Shown here piece by piece: positions 47,635 through 57,830 of a stretch of 64,000 bases of DNA. Source of the DNA: Corythucha ciliata. Its lineage: Eukaryota; Arthropoda; Insecta; Hemiptera; Tingidae. Position 1 is the first letter of the stretch, and each line of letters opens with the position of its first letter. The notes under the pieces are model-generated. The model saw only the letters and a list, made by a program, of their open reading frames with translations, did no database searches and was not told the origin of the DNA. Made by a program: the position numbers and the translations under genes. The stretch is taken from positions 6,696,001-6,760,000 of the forward strand of contig CM075940.1 of NCBI GenBank assembly GCA_038030265.1, given 5' to 3'.

Positions 47635-48182
47635 GCCTTCCGGGCGCTCACCATGAGGTTCGAAGCCATCATTAATCGTTCTACAGCAGCGGCGAAGAAA
47701 AAAATTAGCGTATTGCGTTGTGTTTTCCACACTCCTGTGCAATGCGACCCAGCACAGTGCATCGATGAGGCTCTATCTGGGACTCCGTATCAGGGCCGTC
47801 GCATTGTGCGACCGCAGGCTCTGATCCCTGTAAACGTGCAGTCACAGTGGCCCAAAACCTCTGTTAATATCCGGTGTAGAAAAAAACCTTTGTTACTTGG
47901 TTTTAGCCAACTTCATATTTATGCCGTAATTTGGTTGGACTTGATTGTCAGTTCCGAGTCTCCGCTCCGACTGCGGATGGTACATGGATGGGTAACGATT
48001 ATGTTGGCATGAAGGATAATCCGCGGATTGGAGCCTTAACCTTCTCACTCTATTTTCTCTTCAGCGTTTTGCGTTGTCGTTTGTTTTTTGGTTGTTTCGC
48101 TGAACTCCAGAGGGCCACCAAACGAAGCTACACCGGTGGCGTCGAGGCTCTTCCTTTGACTAAAGTATGGGGTGCTGTATAG
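47635..48182 (+). other. Coding-like segment, unknown
   Basis: GC content rises to around half, and one frame stays open from 47653 to 48012 (including QCIDEALSGTPYQGRRIVRP); a second is open across 47931-48182. A frame change near 47900 would join them. I recognise no family. It could be a decayed transposon or viral reading frame or simply GC-rich sequence. Confidence 0.2.
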
Positions 48183-48403
48183 ACTAAAGAAATACAAGGG
48201 TATAGACGCTGGGATCTCTGTGATCAAATTTTCAGATTTTTTTTTTTTTTTTGGGTGTTTTTGAGTGTTTCAGGAGGGGGGCAAACCTTATAGAGCAGCG
48301 CCAGCCAATCTTTTTTGGACGTGGTTGTAAGAACCCAGGCGGGTCACCCATCCCCCCCCCCCCAACTAGCACTACACTTTGGATTTCGACTTCACTGAGT
48401 AAG

Positions 48404-49095
48404 GTGACAACAATGAACGAGAAAGATGTTTAAAAAAATATTAATAAACCCACTAAACAGTCGTGAAAAATTGCTCCGAGGCGAGGGTGCGGTCCAGTCT
48501 CCGTTTCGACCTCAGACCTTCAGCCACCTGAGCTATCCTCCTCCTGGACCCTGGTCCTGGTCTCATCAGCCCGGCAATTAGCCGAGTAAGGAGCCGATGG
48601 ACCGCATACGAAAGAAGTAGAAAAAGTCGTCTCGCTCACTTTTTATATTTTTTCAACCAATTTTTTCTACTTCTTTCGTATACGATTGAACGCTCACAAC
48701 GTCGCTCCTCTTCACGGTCCGATGAACCGCCCCTCGGAGGTGCCACTGCACTACGATCCCCGCCCTCGGTGCTCAACCCGACCTGGCGAAACCGAGTCAG
48801 GGAGGACCCAGCTCACTAGGGGCCGTAGTTAGAGTTGTCGGGAAAAACTCACGTGAGGTGGTTGCTATGGCGAGATAGTATTATTTCTGATGTAGCGTCC
48901 TTGGATACCACTTGCGAGATTTTTTCCCGACAACTTTAACTAGGGCCCCTGGACTGATGAGATCCGTGATGGCGATACGGGGACTGGGGATGTTGGGGGT
49001 AGGCGCCACAGACGAGTACAACAATGAACGACAAAGATGCTGGGGGCAGGACCCATCAAACAATCGTGAAAAGTTGCACCGAGTGTGCGGTTTTG
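48404..49095 (+). repeat. SINE-like region with two direct repeat copies
   Basis: ACAACAATGAACGA...AAAGATG ... AAACA-TCGTGAAAA-TTGC-CCGAG occurs at 48408-48490 and 49018-49085. Between them the minus strand at about 48535 reads GATAGCTCAGGTGGCTGAAG, like a tRNA box A, with GTCGAAAC further on where a box B would be. A perfect 20-bp inverted pair (48606-48625, 48662-48681; ATACGAAAGAAGTAGAAAAA) also lies inside. It may be a tRNA-derived SINE or composite. Confidence 0.4.
48816..48952. mobile_element. Small MITE, 137 bp
   Basis: CTAGGGGCCGTAGTTAGAGT and the GTTGTCGGGAAAAA stretch after it are mirrored at 48924-48952 (TTTTTCCCGACAAC ... AACTAGGGCCCCTGG). Target duplication not clear. It lies inside the SINE-like region. 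Confidence 0.75.
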
Positions 49096-49145
49096 AGTAA
49101 GGTGTAGTATACTTCTTCAAGGTTATACTTTTCAAGTCATGAGAC

Positions 49146-50551
49146 CAGGCCCGGATCTTGCTTCTTGCCGCCCCGGGGCTAATTTAATTTTGCCGCCCTA
49201 TATGAGGATATCCCCCAGCCCACTGCCATTTCCTTCAATAATTGTGGTGCCAAGCAAGTAACAAGAGAATGGATTATACACAAGTATTAGAAGAAAACTA
49301 TACGTTTCTTCAACCTAGCGGAAACACCTCAAGATGTCGGGAACCCCAAAATTGGAAGTTTTCTGGCTGAATAATCGGGAATTTGAAATTTCAGGCTGAA
49401 ATTGTAATTTTGGTATCTCGAAATTGAAATTTCCTTTTCATAATTTTCACTAAATTTAAGTTTTAGGGCTAAATTGTAAGTATTCGCGAAATTGCAAGTT
49501 TTTGGACTATATTTTTCCGCTAAATAGACATTTTCAGGGCTTTTCTTTTAGTAGGCGTGGATCCTGGGCCAGCCGGCCATGACAACGCATGACGAATAGC
49601 CATGTAATTGTAACATTTAGAGTTGAATATTTTTGTAAGTGTGCAAGTTTGAGCGAAATTAAAAGTTTCGTGGTTGAATATTCGGGAATATTTGCAAGTT
49701 TCCGGTCTTCACTTACGCAAAATTGCAATTTCCTGGTATTTATTTTATTTATTTATTTTTCCTGAAATAACATTATATTTTTATTTATACATATTTATAA
49801 TTGGTATTTCCCTCTATGGGCCGAAGCCCGTGCAGAGGGGAAGCCCAAAATTTGGGTTTCGGGGCTGAGTATTCACGAAATTGCTAGTTTGTGGTCTTTA
49901 TTTTCGCAAATCGCAAGTTTCTGGAGTCTTTTTAGTGATTGTGGAACCCGGTTAGTCGGCCCACATTTGGAAGCTAAATATCCGCGAAATTGGAAGTTTC
50001 CTGGCTAAATATTTTCTTTGCTATATCTTCTTTGCAATACGTGGCTCCATCCAACTTAAATTTGGTCATTTTTGCCAAACACACCGTGCACACCGAAACG
50101 GACGGTTTAAGAGAGCGATTTTCAAGTCGAGTTTTACCAGCCCCAGTCAAAAACGCCCCCATATTAGGGGTCGTTGGAGCTGCCAAAAATGGCACATTTG
50201 TGCGTTGCCGTTGGGTTTTTTTTTTACCTTTTCACGCGATTGGCCAAAGATAGTAGCCTATCGAGGTCCTTGTGCGCAGTTTTTTTTTTTTTTTTTTTTG
50301 AGCAAGCCTTATACGGGCTAGTCTACGCATGAAATTGAGAAAAAACGTTAATTCCCAGTTTCTGTACGTCTTTAGGCGGTTAAAATTGCGAAGACACGCT
50401 AATTTGCTGTTCTATTGGGGCAATTACGCGGCTAAAAGTTTTTAAAATGCTTATATTTTTGGCTAAAATTGAGAAAAAGCTCTCATTCTTGGCTGAAATT
50501 GGGAAAATGCTTCGATTCGTTGTTGCTGATACGACTTCTAGGCCAAATTTG

Positions 50552-50589
<38 letters not shown>

Positions 50590-50811
50590 TTGGGTTCAAC
50601 AAATCGCGCACGGGGCGAGGAGCCCGCTTAATACGGGCACGAAGTCTACAGCTCAATCAGGGTGGGTCGCATGAAATGAAAAAAAAGAGAGAATATTTTA
50701 TTCATCTCCCTCTGCTGGTTCAATTTGTCTTAGGTATCTCCCTCCCTTGCCTGTTGAAATTTCTCAAATTTTGCCGCCCAGGGCTGTAGCCCCGGCCCGC
50801 CGGGGGCCCTG
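49146..50811 (+). mobile_element. Probable hAT-type element filled with satellites
   Basis: Left end CAGGCCCGGATC, right end read inward CAGGGCCCCCGGCGGGCCGG. The 8-bp flanks are CATGAGAC (49138-49145) and AATGAGGC (50812-50819), 6 of 8 identical, as in an aged duplication. The interior is satellite C (49360-49990) and then forward satellite A (50320-50520), with A runs at 50549-50585 and no coding sequence. The structure parallels 13128-15366. Confidence 0.5.
49360..49990 (+). repeat. Satellite family C
   Basis: Degenerate repeat built on GAATATTCGCGAAATTGCAA and GTTTCTGGGCT, with spacing near 32 and 64 bp. It shares the CGCGAAATT core with families A and B but differs elsewhere. Confidence 0.65.
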
Positions 50812-51442
50812 AATGAGGCATGCATCGAAGGGTTGCCACTTAGCCATTACCTGAACAAAAAATGAGTTATACGGGCTGCATGACATCTCCATGCACATGT
50901 GCTTTAAAATAAAGTTTGAGCTTTCGTGATCACTTGATCAGTCTGTTCCAACCTACCGATATCCATTCCATTCCATCCATCCATTGCTCCCACTTGTATA
51001 TTCCTCTGAAAAGGCAATCCTAAGGATTAGGGACAATTATAAGCAAAAGATGGGACTATCCCGTAAAATACAACGACTCCTGGCAACCCAACTTATAACA
51101 GGTGTGTTTCAGAATGACTGCAAAAAATTAAATTGGAGAAAGTCGACCTGATTTGGAATCAGAAAGACGAATTCACCGTAGTCCGAAACTCAATTGTTTC
51201 CTAGATCACACTTTTCGAGCGTTTTTTTAGGACACATTATCTCACTTTTCACTAGAAACTGTGATTTTGTCGTTTCCAAACAAACTTTTGGTGACACAGG
51301 ATTCGAAAAGAACACATTTTTACTGATAGGATAGACAGTTTCCGAGAGAATGAGTCCTTTGTTATCACCACGACAGAGGCTTAAATATCAAAGCTGGACA
51401 AACAGAAAAATTTAAATTTTGCCATAAAAGTCAATGCCGTTT
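50812..51442. other. No gene seen
   Basis: Unique sequence between the satellite-filled element and the hairpin pair. 51300-51350 (TTTTTACTGATAGGATAGAC) vaguely recalls the arms of the foldback element at 9848. Confidence 0.35.
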
Positions 51443-51517
51443 TGTCAACTAAAGTTGACAAATTTGGGTTATCCTGCGCCGTGATTTCTAAATCACGGCG
51501 CAGGATAACCCAAATTT
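51443..51517. repeat. Two adjacent perfect hairpins
   Basis: TGTCAACT-AA-AGTTGACA (51443-51460) is followed immediately by a perfect 28-bp inverted repeat with a 2-nt CT loop. The left arm is 51460-51487 (starting AAATTTGGGTTATCCTGCGC) and the right arm 51490-51517. No mismatch in either. Such a palindrome is unstable in most genomes, so it is young or selected; it may be the centre of a foldback transposon or a tail-to-tail junction. Confidence 0.9.
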
Positions 51518-51635
51518 AAGGAAAACTTCTTTGACGTATCTTTAAAACCACTTAGGTAATTGATTTATGGCGATATTTTTCGTTTATTCGGCAGAAGTAA
51601 GGAATTAACCATTTTTCTTGAAAATATATACCTAC

Positions 51636-53577
51636 CTTTTAGTTCCATGTTTCCCTAGGGAATAGAAGTATGGTGTTCGTGAAAAAAATCGAGTCCGAGA
51701 AGACTTCATATTCGTATCTAAAAACTTCCTTCGTTGTCCTAGATGGCCCTTTGTTGTCTGCAAACAAAAAGGTTCCATCAAGCCAGCCCATTGCATGAGA
51801 CGTTTCATAATTCCCAAGTGAAGCAAATGCAAAGAATCTCCATCAATGATATGCCCATACCTAGACATGTCGTCCTAGCCTTGTTTGCAGATGACACTGC
51901 TCTCCTTACGTCGTCATGGCGAGTTGACACGACAAGTAGAAGGCTATCTGTTGGTCTAGACAAAATTAATAACTTTCTTAATCTGTGGAAGCTAAAAACT
52001 AATGTCTCAAAATACGAGTCTATACTGTTCACCAAACGTAGACCTATCATCACCCACGATATCCAATGCAATAACACCCTCATCCCTTGGTCACCTTCTG
52101 TAAAATACTTAGGCGTGCACTTGGACTCCAAAATTTTGTTTACCACTCACGTACAATGTAAGGTTGATGCCGGCAAAAAAGCCATCATGTTATCCCGAGA
52201 CTCCCAGCTTTCAAGGCTCAACATACTTTTACTGAATAAAGTCGCAGTACGCCCACTCCTTTTCTATTCCTGCTCCGCCTGGAATTTCACGTGTAAAACA
52301 AATATTAACAAACTCCAAGTCACCCAAAACAAATTTTTGAGACTTGTAACAAATTCTCCTCGTCGCACTAGGAATAGTGAACTACACAAAAATTGCGGTA
52401 CTCCACCAATTCACGATTATATCAAAATACTAAATACTAAATTTCTTCGTAGATCTCTGTGTAATCCCAACCCCTTACTCTCCAACATTACTGCAAGGCA
52501 AGGCCCTCATAAATCCCCAGTGTCTCTTTTTAGAGACATAGTTGAGTGAATCTATTTGCAACACTGATTAATATTTTCATCGTTGGGGTTTCCCTACTAA
52601 TTATAATGTCTACTGTCTAGCTAAGGGTTTTTTGATGATTTCTCCCTTTTTACAACTCTGTGAAAAAAAAAAAAAAAAAAAAAAAAAGAATCTCCGACTG
52701 GAAATTGTTTGGTCATATCAATATTCAATTTCGGACGTGTTAAATCGTTTTTATGATGATTTACGGACAATTTACTCCGAAATCAAACATCTGTTCGCTT
52801 CTCACAGTCAGTCCTGGGGGATACGGTTGTGTGGCTAGTCTGGCTGTAAGTCGTGCATTTTTGGCAGCCTGCTTTGCTGTTGAAATAAGCCTTACCTGCA
52901 AGAAAAATGTACCAAACCCATACGCTGAAATACGGATTTCAAGATCAGTAGACTGAAAGATCTTATCAAACTTTTACGTATGCTCGAGCTGGTGAGTCGC
53001 ACACGAAGCATCTGAACTGTTCGAAGTCACTGCTCTTTGCTTTTCTCCAGTAAATTGCAATCACCATAGGTGGAGATTCAGGAATTTCGACAATATTGAA
53101 TAGTATCAGTCAGAATTCAGTCTTCGAGCTACTGAAAAGTGGAAGGCCGTCAATGTTTATATTCAGCGAAATAGTAAGATCTTCGTTTTCATTATGGCAA
53201 AGTGATTTCAAGCAATTTGCTCAACTATAATGCCAGTAATCTCAGTTTTCGCCTACTCTCTGATTCGTAACAGACCGAGGAGTGCTGATTAACGTGCGGG
53301 GCGGGTCCTCGGGTTAAATATGCGTGCCTACACGTTTATTTATTATCTGCTTAACTTCTTTCAATGCCACCTGGGAAATGTGGTACTGCAGGGCCCATTT
53401 TGTTAATTCCAGGCGGAATTTGGCGTTTCTTTCCAAGTCATCTTCGCATTCATCAGCAATGTGGTTGATATCATTCTCCGACTAGGAGAGATGAAGGCAT
53501 ATACTTTCAACATTACGTGATTTGGGTAGATTTCCAAGACCAATCTCAGCATTTGCAGGGGAAATGAAGGCATCTGT
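51636..53577 (-). pseudogene. Decayed EnSpm/CACTA-like transposase
   Basis: Minus-strand frame from about 53577 down to a GTAGGT donor at 51635. Blocks in order: DDLERNAKFRLELTKWALQY (N-terminal helix), PEDPPRTLISTPRSV, SLNINIDGLPLFSSSKTEF, PPMVIAIYWRKAKS, FVCDSPARAYVK, a zinc-knuckle-like GCQKCTT, then KLNIDMTKQFPVGDSLHLLH and LGIMKRL. This order fits animal transposases of the Tnp2-like type found in EnSpm/CACTA elements; the superfamily is from memory of the motifs. In-frame stops fall in the first block (TAG), after VGTHI, after SSSKTEF and before FRSKLSV. A retrotransposon insertion (51842-52684) separates FPV-GDS. Confidence 0.75.
51842..52684 (+). mobile_element. 5'-truncated jockey-like non-LTR retrotransposon
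   Basis: Flanked by an 11-bp target duplication, AAAGAATCTCC (51831-51841, 52685-52695), and ends in a run of about 25 A. The frame is open from the left junction to a stop at 52547-52549, about 235 residues: reverse-transcriptase block HVVLALFADDTALLTSS with the catalytic FADD, then LKTNVSKYESILFTKRR and VKYLGVHLDSK, and a thumb-type C-terminal region. Only the 3' third of ORF2 is present, normal for target-primed insertion. The open frame and exact duplication show a recent event, younger than the stops in the transposase it hit. Confidence 0.9.
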
Positions 53578-54479
53578 AGCCGTTAAGATGGCCTGGTTTT
53601 CAGATAGAAATCAGACCATTAATATTTGACCAACTGTGACTATGTGTATGTACCGCTGTTTTCGGTCGCAGTAATACATGGTAAAACATAATATACAGAA
53701 GGCTGGGGCTGGGATTGAAGTTTTTGTCGTTTTTACAAGTGATTGTCCAGTTCACGGGCTCTTTTCATTGTCTTTTCGCGGGATTCATTGATTTTTCGTA
53801 GGAAATTTACAGATTTTTCCTCTTTACTCCAGGAAGTGTACATTTTGCAAGCAAGCTCACGCAGTAACTTGCTTATTTTTCATGTCTAACCATAGTTGGA
53901 TTGACTTTATTCTCGAATTAGCAGGATGAATGCCCAGAGATTCCGGTTCTCCAATTGCTAGTATTTTCGTCCTTATGTAGCACTGAGACTTCTTCAGTCA
54001 GGGGTGCTTGTTCAGGCTGACAGATTGGGACACCTACATTCGAACGAATTCCGATTGATGAGGTCCATTGTATCCAAATAAATTCATTATTGTTTATGGA
54101 AGTTTGTTCTTACAGAACACCAACACACAAAACGATCTCGAAATGTAGAAAACGACTGTTGATAACAACACTACAATCGACAGTCGCTATCAACTGTCGT
54201 TTTGACTGTTGCTAACTTTACAGAACAGGCCCCCAGTTTCGATAGTACACTTCTTCTGCACCGAAGCTCTACAGAAATTTTAAGAAAGCTCGAACCTACA
54301 CGATCTTCGCTTATACCGGAGCTCTTGTGTTACTTGGGGTGTCCACAGTATAAAAGCGTTTTCCATTTGCACAAAAATGTGCCCCGGGGCACCTCATTGA
54401 AGACATGTCACGCCCCTGGGCGAATCTTGCACCAGCACCGCCCGAGCGAGAAGTTGCATTCAGGAGCCGCGAATTATCG
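53578..54479. other. No gene seen; one imperfect palindrome
   Basis: Mostly unique. At 54149-54203, AAAACGACTGTTGATA is mirrored by TATCAACTGTCGTTTT (one mismatch) with GACTGTTGCTAAC just beyond, like the end of a small MITE. 54350-54440 is GC-rich. Confidence 0.4.
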
Positions 54480-55260
54480 TTTTCTTCACACTTCTTCTCA
54501 ATTTCATCGGTGCATTAGCGATTTGTCTCAATTTTAGCCGCGAATTAGCGATTTTACCTATGAGTTAGCGCTATATTTTCTAATTTTAGCTACGAATAAG
54601 TAATAAGTTGCCTCCGGAAACCATGTCGTGCCATTTTCTCAATTTATTTATGTGAATTAGCAAATTTTCTCAATTTAACTACAAAAATAGCAATTTTTAT
54701 TGATTTTACCACTTCTTCTTAGTTTTCCTCGTGAATTAGTTTTTTTTTTTACTTTTAGCCATGAATTAGCGCTTTTTTCAGATTGAGCCACGATCTTGCG
54801 TTCTGAATAATCTGAGAATTTATGTTTTCATAATTTTAGTCACGAATTAGCGCTTTTTCTTATTTTATCCGTGAATTAGCGTGTTTAATTATTTTAAACG
54901 TGAATTACAGTTTTATTTTACTCTATCCGCGCTTTTAGAGTTTTTTTTTTCAATTTTAGCCGTGAAGCAACGTTTTACCTCGCGAATTAGCTATGTATTT
55001 TTCTTAATTTTATCCGAGATTTAGCACTTTTTCTCACTCCTGTCTATGAATCAGACATTTTTCTCAATAATTTCAGCCCCAAATTAACCATTTGTCCCAA
55101 TTTCAGCCCCAAATTAGCGTTATTTTCAATTTTGGCCTGGATTAATTGGGCACGAATATTAGCACTTTACAAACTTTTATCCGTTTACTTGCCCCAAGAA
55201 CAGCACATAAGTGTTCCTTCTCAATTTTATCCGCCCACGAGGAGGCGCGAATTATATCGT
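54480..55260 (-). repeat. Satellite family A, reverse orientation
   Basis: Reads GCCGCGAATTAGCG...TTTTCTCAATTTTAGCC repeatedly. The phrase GTTTTCCATTTGCACAAAA flanks it on both sides (54359, 55259), so the array lies between short direct repeats, possibly a large duplication or unequal exchange. A hAT-like end, GGTTGGCCACCGCTG, follows at 55366-55380. Confidence 0.75.
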
Positions 55261-55380
55261 TTTCCATTTGCACAAAATCCGAGGGACACCAAAATTCAAC
55301 ATTTTACAAAAAATGATAATTTACGACTGCACCGTCCACGGGTGGGCCACTGTGAAAGGCCCTGGGTTGGCCACCGCTGC

Positions 55381-57687
55381 CTTAGAGGAATCCAAGGCTA
55401 TAGTATGAAGGCTTTGCTGTGAGGGGGGTTTGTTTTTGCCACCGCGGTGTCTGGATCTCTGGTTATTTCATCATCATTACGCGTCTTTGACCGTATTGAT
55501 GACACGTTTTCACGAGTACCACAAAAATGTTTCCGCGAACGCAGGCCGCGCAGCAAGGTCAGCAACGTAGGCCACTAAGCGCTTTATTCTCACTAATAGG
55601 GCGGGTTTGCCCAAAGAATAGCACATTACCCCATTTTCTCACTTTCAGATGTGTAAGGGCCAAATCACCGTTTTCACAGCGTTGTTGGTTTTTCACTTCC
55701 CTACATCCCGATCTTGAAGCTTTTCGGAGGCTTTCTCTGGTCGGTAGCTCGGGGTGGTCCGTCCCCCTCAACACTACACCTCGGAACGCTACTGATAAAG
55801 GTCGAAATGGAGATTGAACCTCACTTCGGTGCGATGTTCGTTACTTATTTGGTGAGAACATCTGTTAGGGGTGTAGCATTCCTTGCTAAATTGTCACTTA
55901 TTAATTTTACTAAACGCTAAACGCGGCTAAACTTCGAATTTAACGTGCTTTGCAGAACCGAAGACAAAAGATATATCAGGGAATTATGCAAGACTACATT
56001 GGCAGGCGTATGGTCCTCTGCAGGACTACTAGGTTCGTGCCGGTGCCGCTATAATTTACAAAATTAAAGTAACACAATTGATCGTGATTACGAGAAAGGC
56101 AGCATTGAAAGTCTTAAAATTTCTTTAAAACTTTTCATGCGATTGTACGAGAATTTCCCGCCTCGTAAATTCTACCCATTTAAAAAGTTGTTTGAGATAT
56201 AAGTATTAAAGTTGATAACTTATTATTTTATTTTTCTCCACCTCTCTCCGAGGAACGTCTAGAAAGCGAGAACTATGCTCGAGATTTAGCTTCCCGAGTT
56301 TTAACAGCAGTGACGGAGACTTTTTTTTCTTGCTCCCTTATTTATTACTGAAATTCTTCGAGAAAATGTTTTTTTCTCGCTCACTCTTTCTCTCTCTTGC
56401 CTACTCCACTCTCCAATTATTCTGCTGCTCCGCTATTTTATAAATATTCCCTTCTTTCCTATTCAATTTCTTTCGGTTAAGAATTTTCTCCCCTCCATCT
56501 AAACATTTTCTTCTTTACTTTTTTTCTCGTTTCATTTTCTTTCTATTTCCAAGAAACTTATACTTCCTTTCACGAAGGGCGCTTTTTTCACAATTCTTTT
56601 TCTCTTAATACAGCCCTTCTTTTGTCGCCTAATTAAAGTTAGAAGATACTAAATTTCTTGAAGGTAATGCGACCCCCACCCCCCATTCACCGCTTGTTCA
56701 CTCTTCACCTTTAAAATGAGCGCAAAAAAACGTTCCATACCTGGAAATGAAATTCCTGTCAAAGTTAACACAGAAATATTACCAACGCTTCGTTTACCCA
56801 ACGAGTCTTTCGTACGTTATAAGCCCGTTCAATGAGCCCCCTGCATGGATGAACCAATTGAGTGCCTGACAAGCGTTAAAAATTGCGCAGAAACGATCAA
56901 AAACTCGATAATTTCACTACTCGTGAGCCGAAGAACTCACACGCCACTTGAAAACCAAAAAAAAAAAAAAAATGTATTTTTTTTAAAAATGAAAAATCAT
57001 TTTTCTTTTATTGCAATCTCACCCTCTCCGTGTCCAATAGATCTCGAAAAAAGGGGCTCCTAAGAAATCCCCCCCCCTTTCCCCCTGTGGGTGCCACGAA
57101 CAGAATTCAATAAGATTACTCTGGCAAAAAATATAACAATAAAAATGTGACTTAACGAGAAGCGAAAAGGCGTGGCCGGTCCATAAAACACAGGAATTGG
57201 CCGTTTGATAAATTGCTTGTCTTGAAACTCCGATGATAAAGAAGAGGGTGTGCATATCGATGGGCCAAGTGTTTTGACTAGCGGAATAGGTTTAAGAAAT
57301 TATTCGTAAACGAGAAGAAATCATTGCACATTTTAGTAAGTTTGTTATAAGAGGGTGTCCCTTTTTTTTCCATCCTCAAACCCCAGTCACCCCTTACATC
57401 CCCCTGCGTTGGGCAGCACCGCTTAATAATGGGATTCTGTACGCTGAAAAGGGTTGGCAACATACATATGCTAATAGGTTATAGGCTTTGAAACTGGAGC
57501 ACTTGAAATATTTCCATTAAATAGCCAGTCCGAATAAATAGAGAAGCCTGGAGAATAAAAACGAAGGTTGGGGCGAAAGAAGAAGAGGGAATGGTTTGAA
57601 CAAATCGATTCAAAGCTCATCAAATCTCACTGATTTTTTTTATTTTAATTTTTTACAATTCTTTATTCACATTGAAACTAAATGTAG
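55381..57687. other. No gene supported; unique AT-rich DNA
   Basis: Pyrimidine-rich plus strand at 56230-56620, C runs near 56680 and 57070, A runs near 56960. No repeat or coding similarity recognised. Confidence 0.35.
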
Positions 57688-57830
57688 TAAAGCATGCATA
57701 CATCTGTAGCCATAGGACCCTACATCGTCTGTCTTCCCTCGTTGAGGTTCGTCAAAAACAGACCGGTTTCGGCTGCTCGCCGTCTTCAGCATTAGTATTT
57801 GGTTTCGGCTACAGATGTATGCATGCTTTA
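57688..57830. mobile_element. Short element with perfect 24-bp inverted ends
   Basis: TAAAGCATGCATACATCTGT plus AGCC (57688-57711) is exactly mirrored at 57807-57830. The 95-bp middle carries the CTCGTTGAGGTTCGTCAAAA and CGGTTTCGGCTGCTCGCCGT segments shared, inverted, with 23464-23610. The ends themselves are internally near-palindromic (GCATGC). No coding sequence. Confidence 0.8.

Noticed and set aside
51636..53577. In-frame stops as recoding or selenocysteine codons
   Set aside because: At least four different stops (TAG, TAA, TGA) at unrelated positions are ordinary decay.
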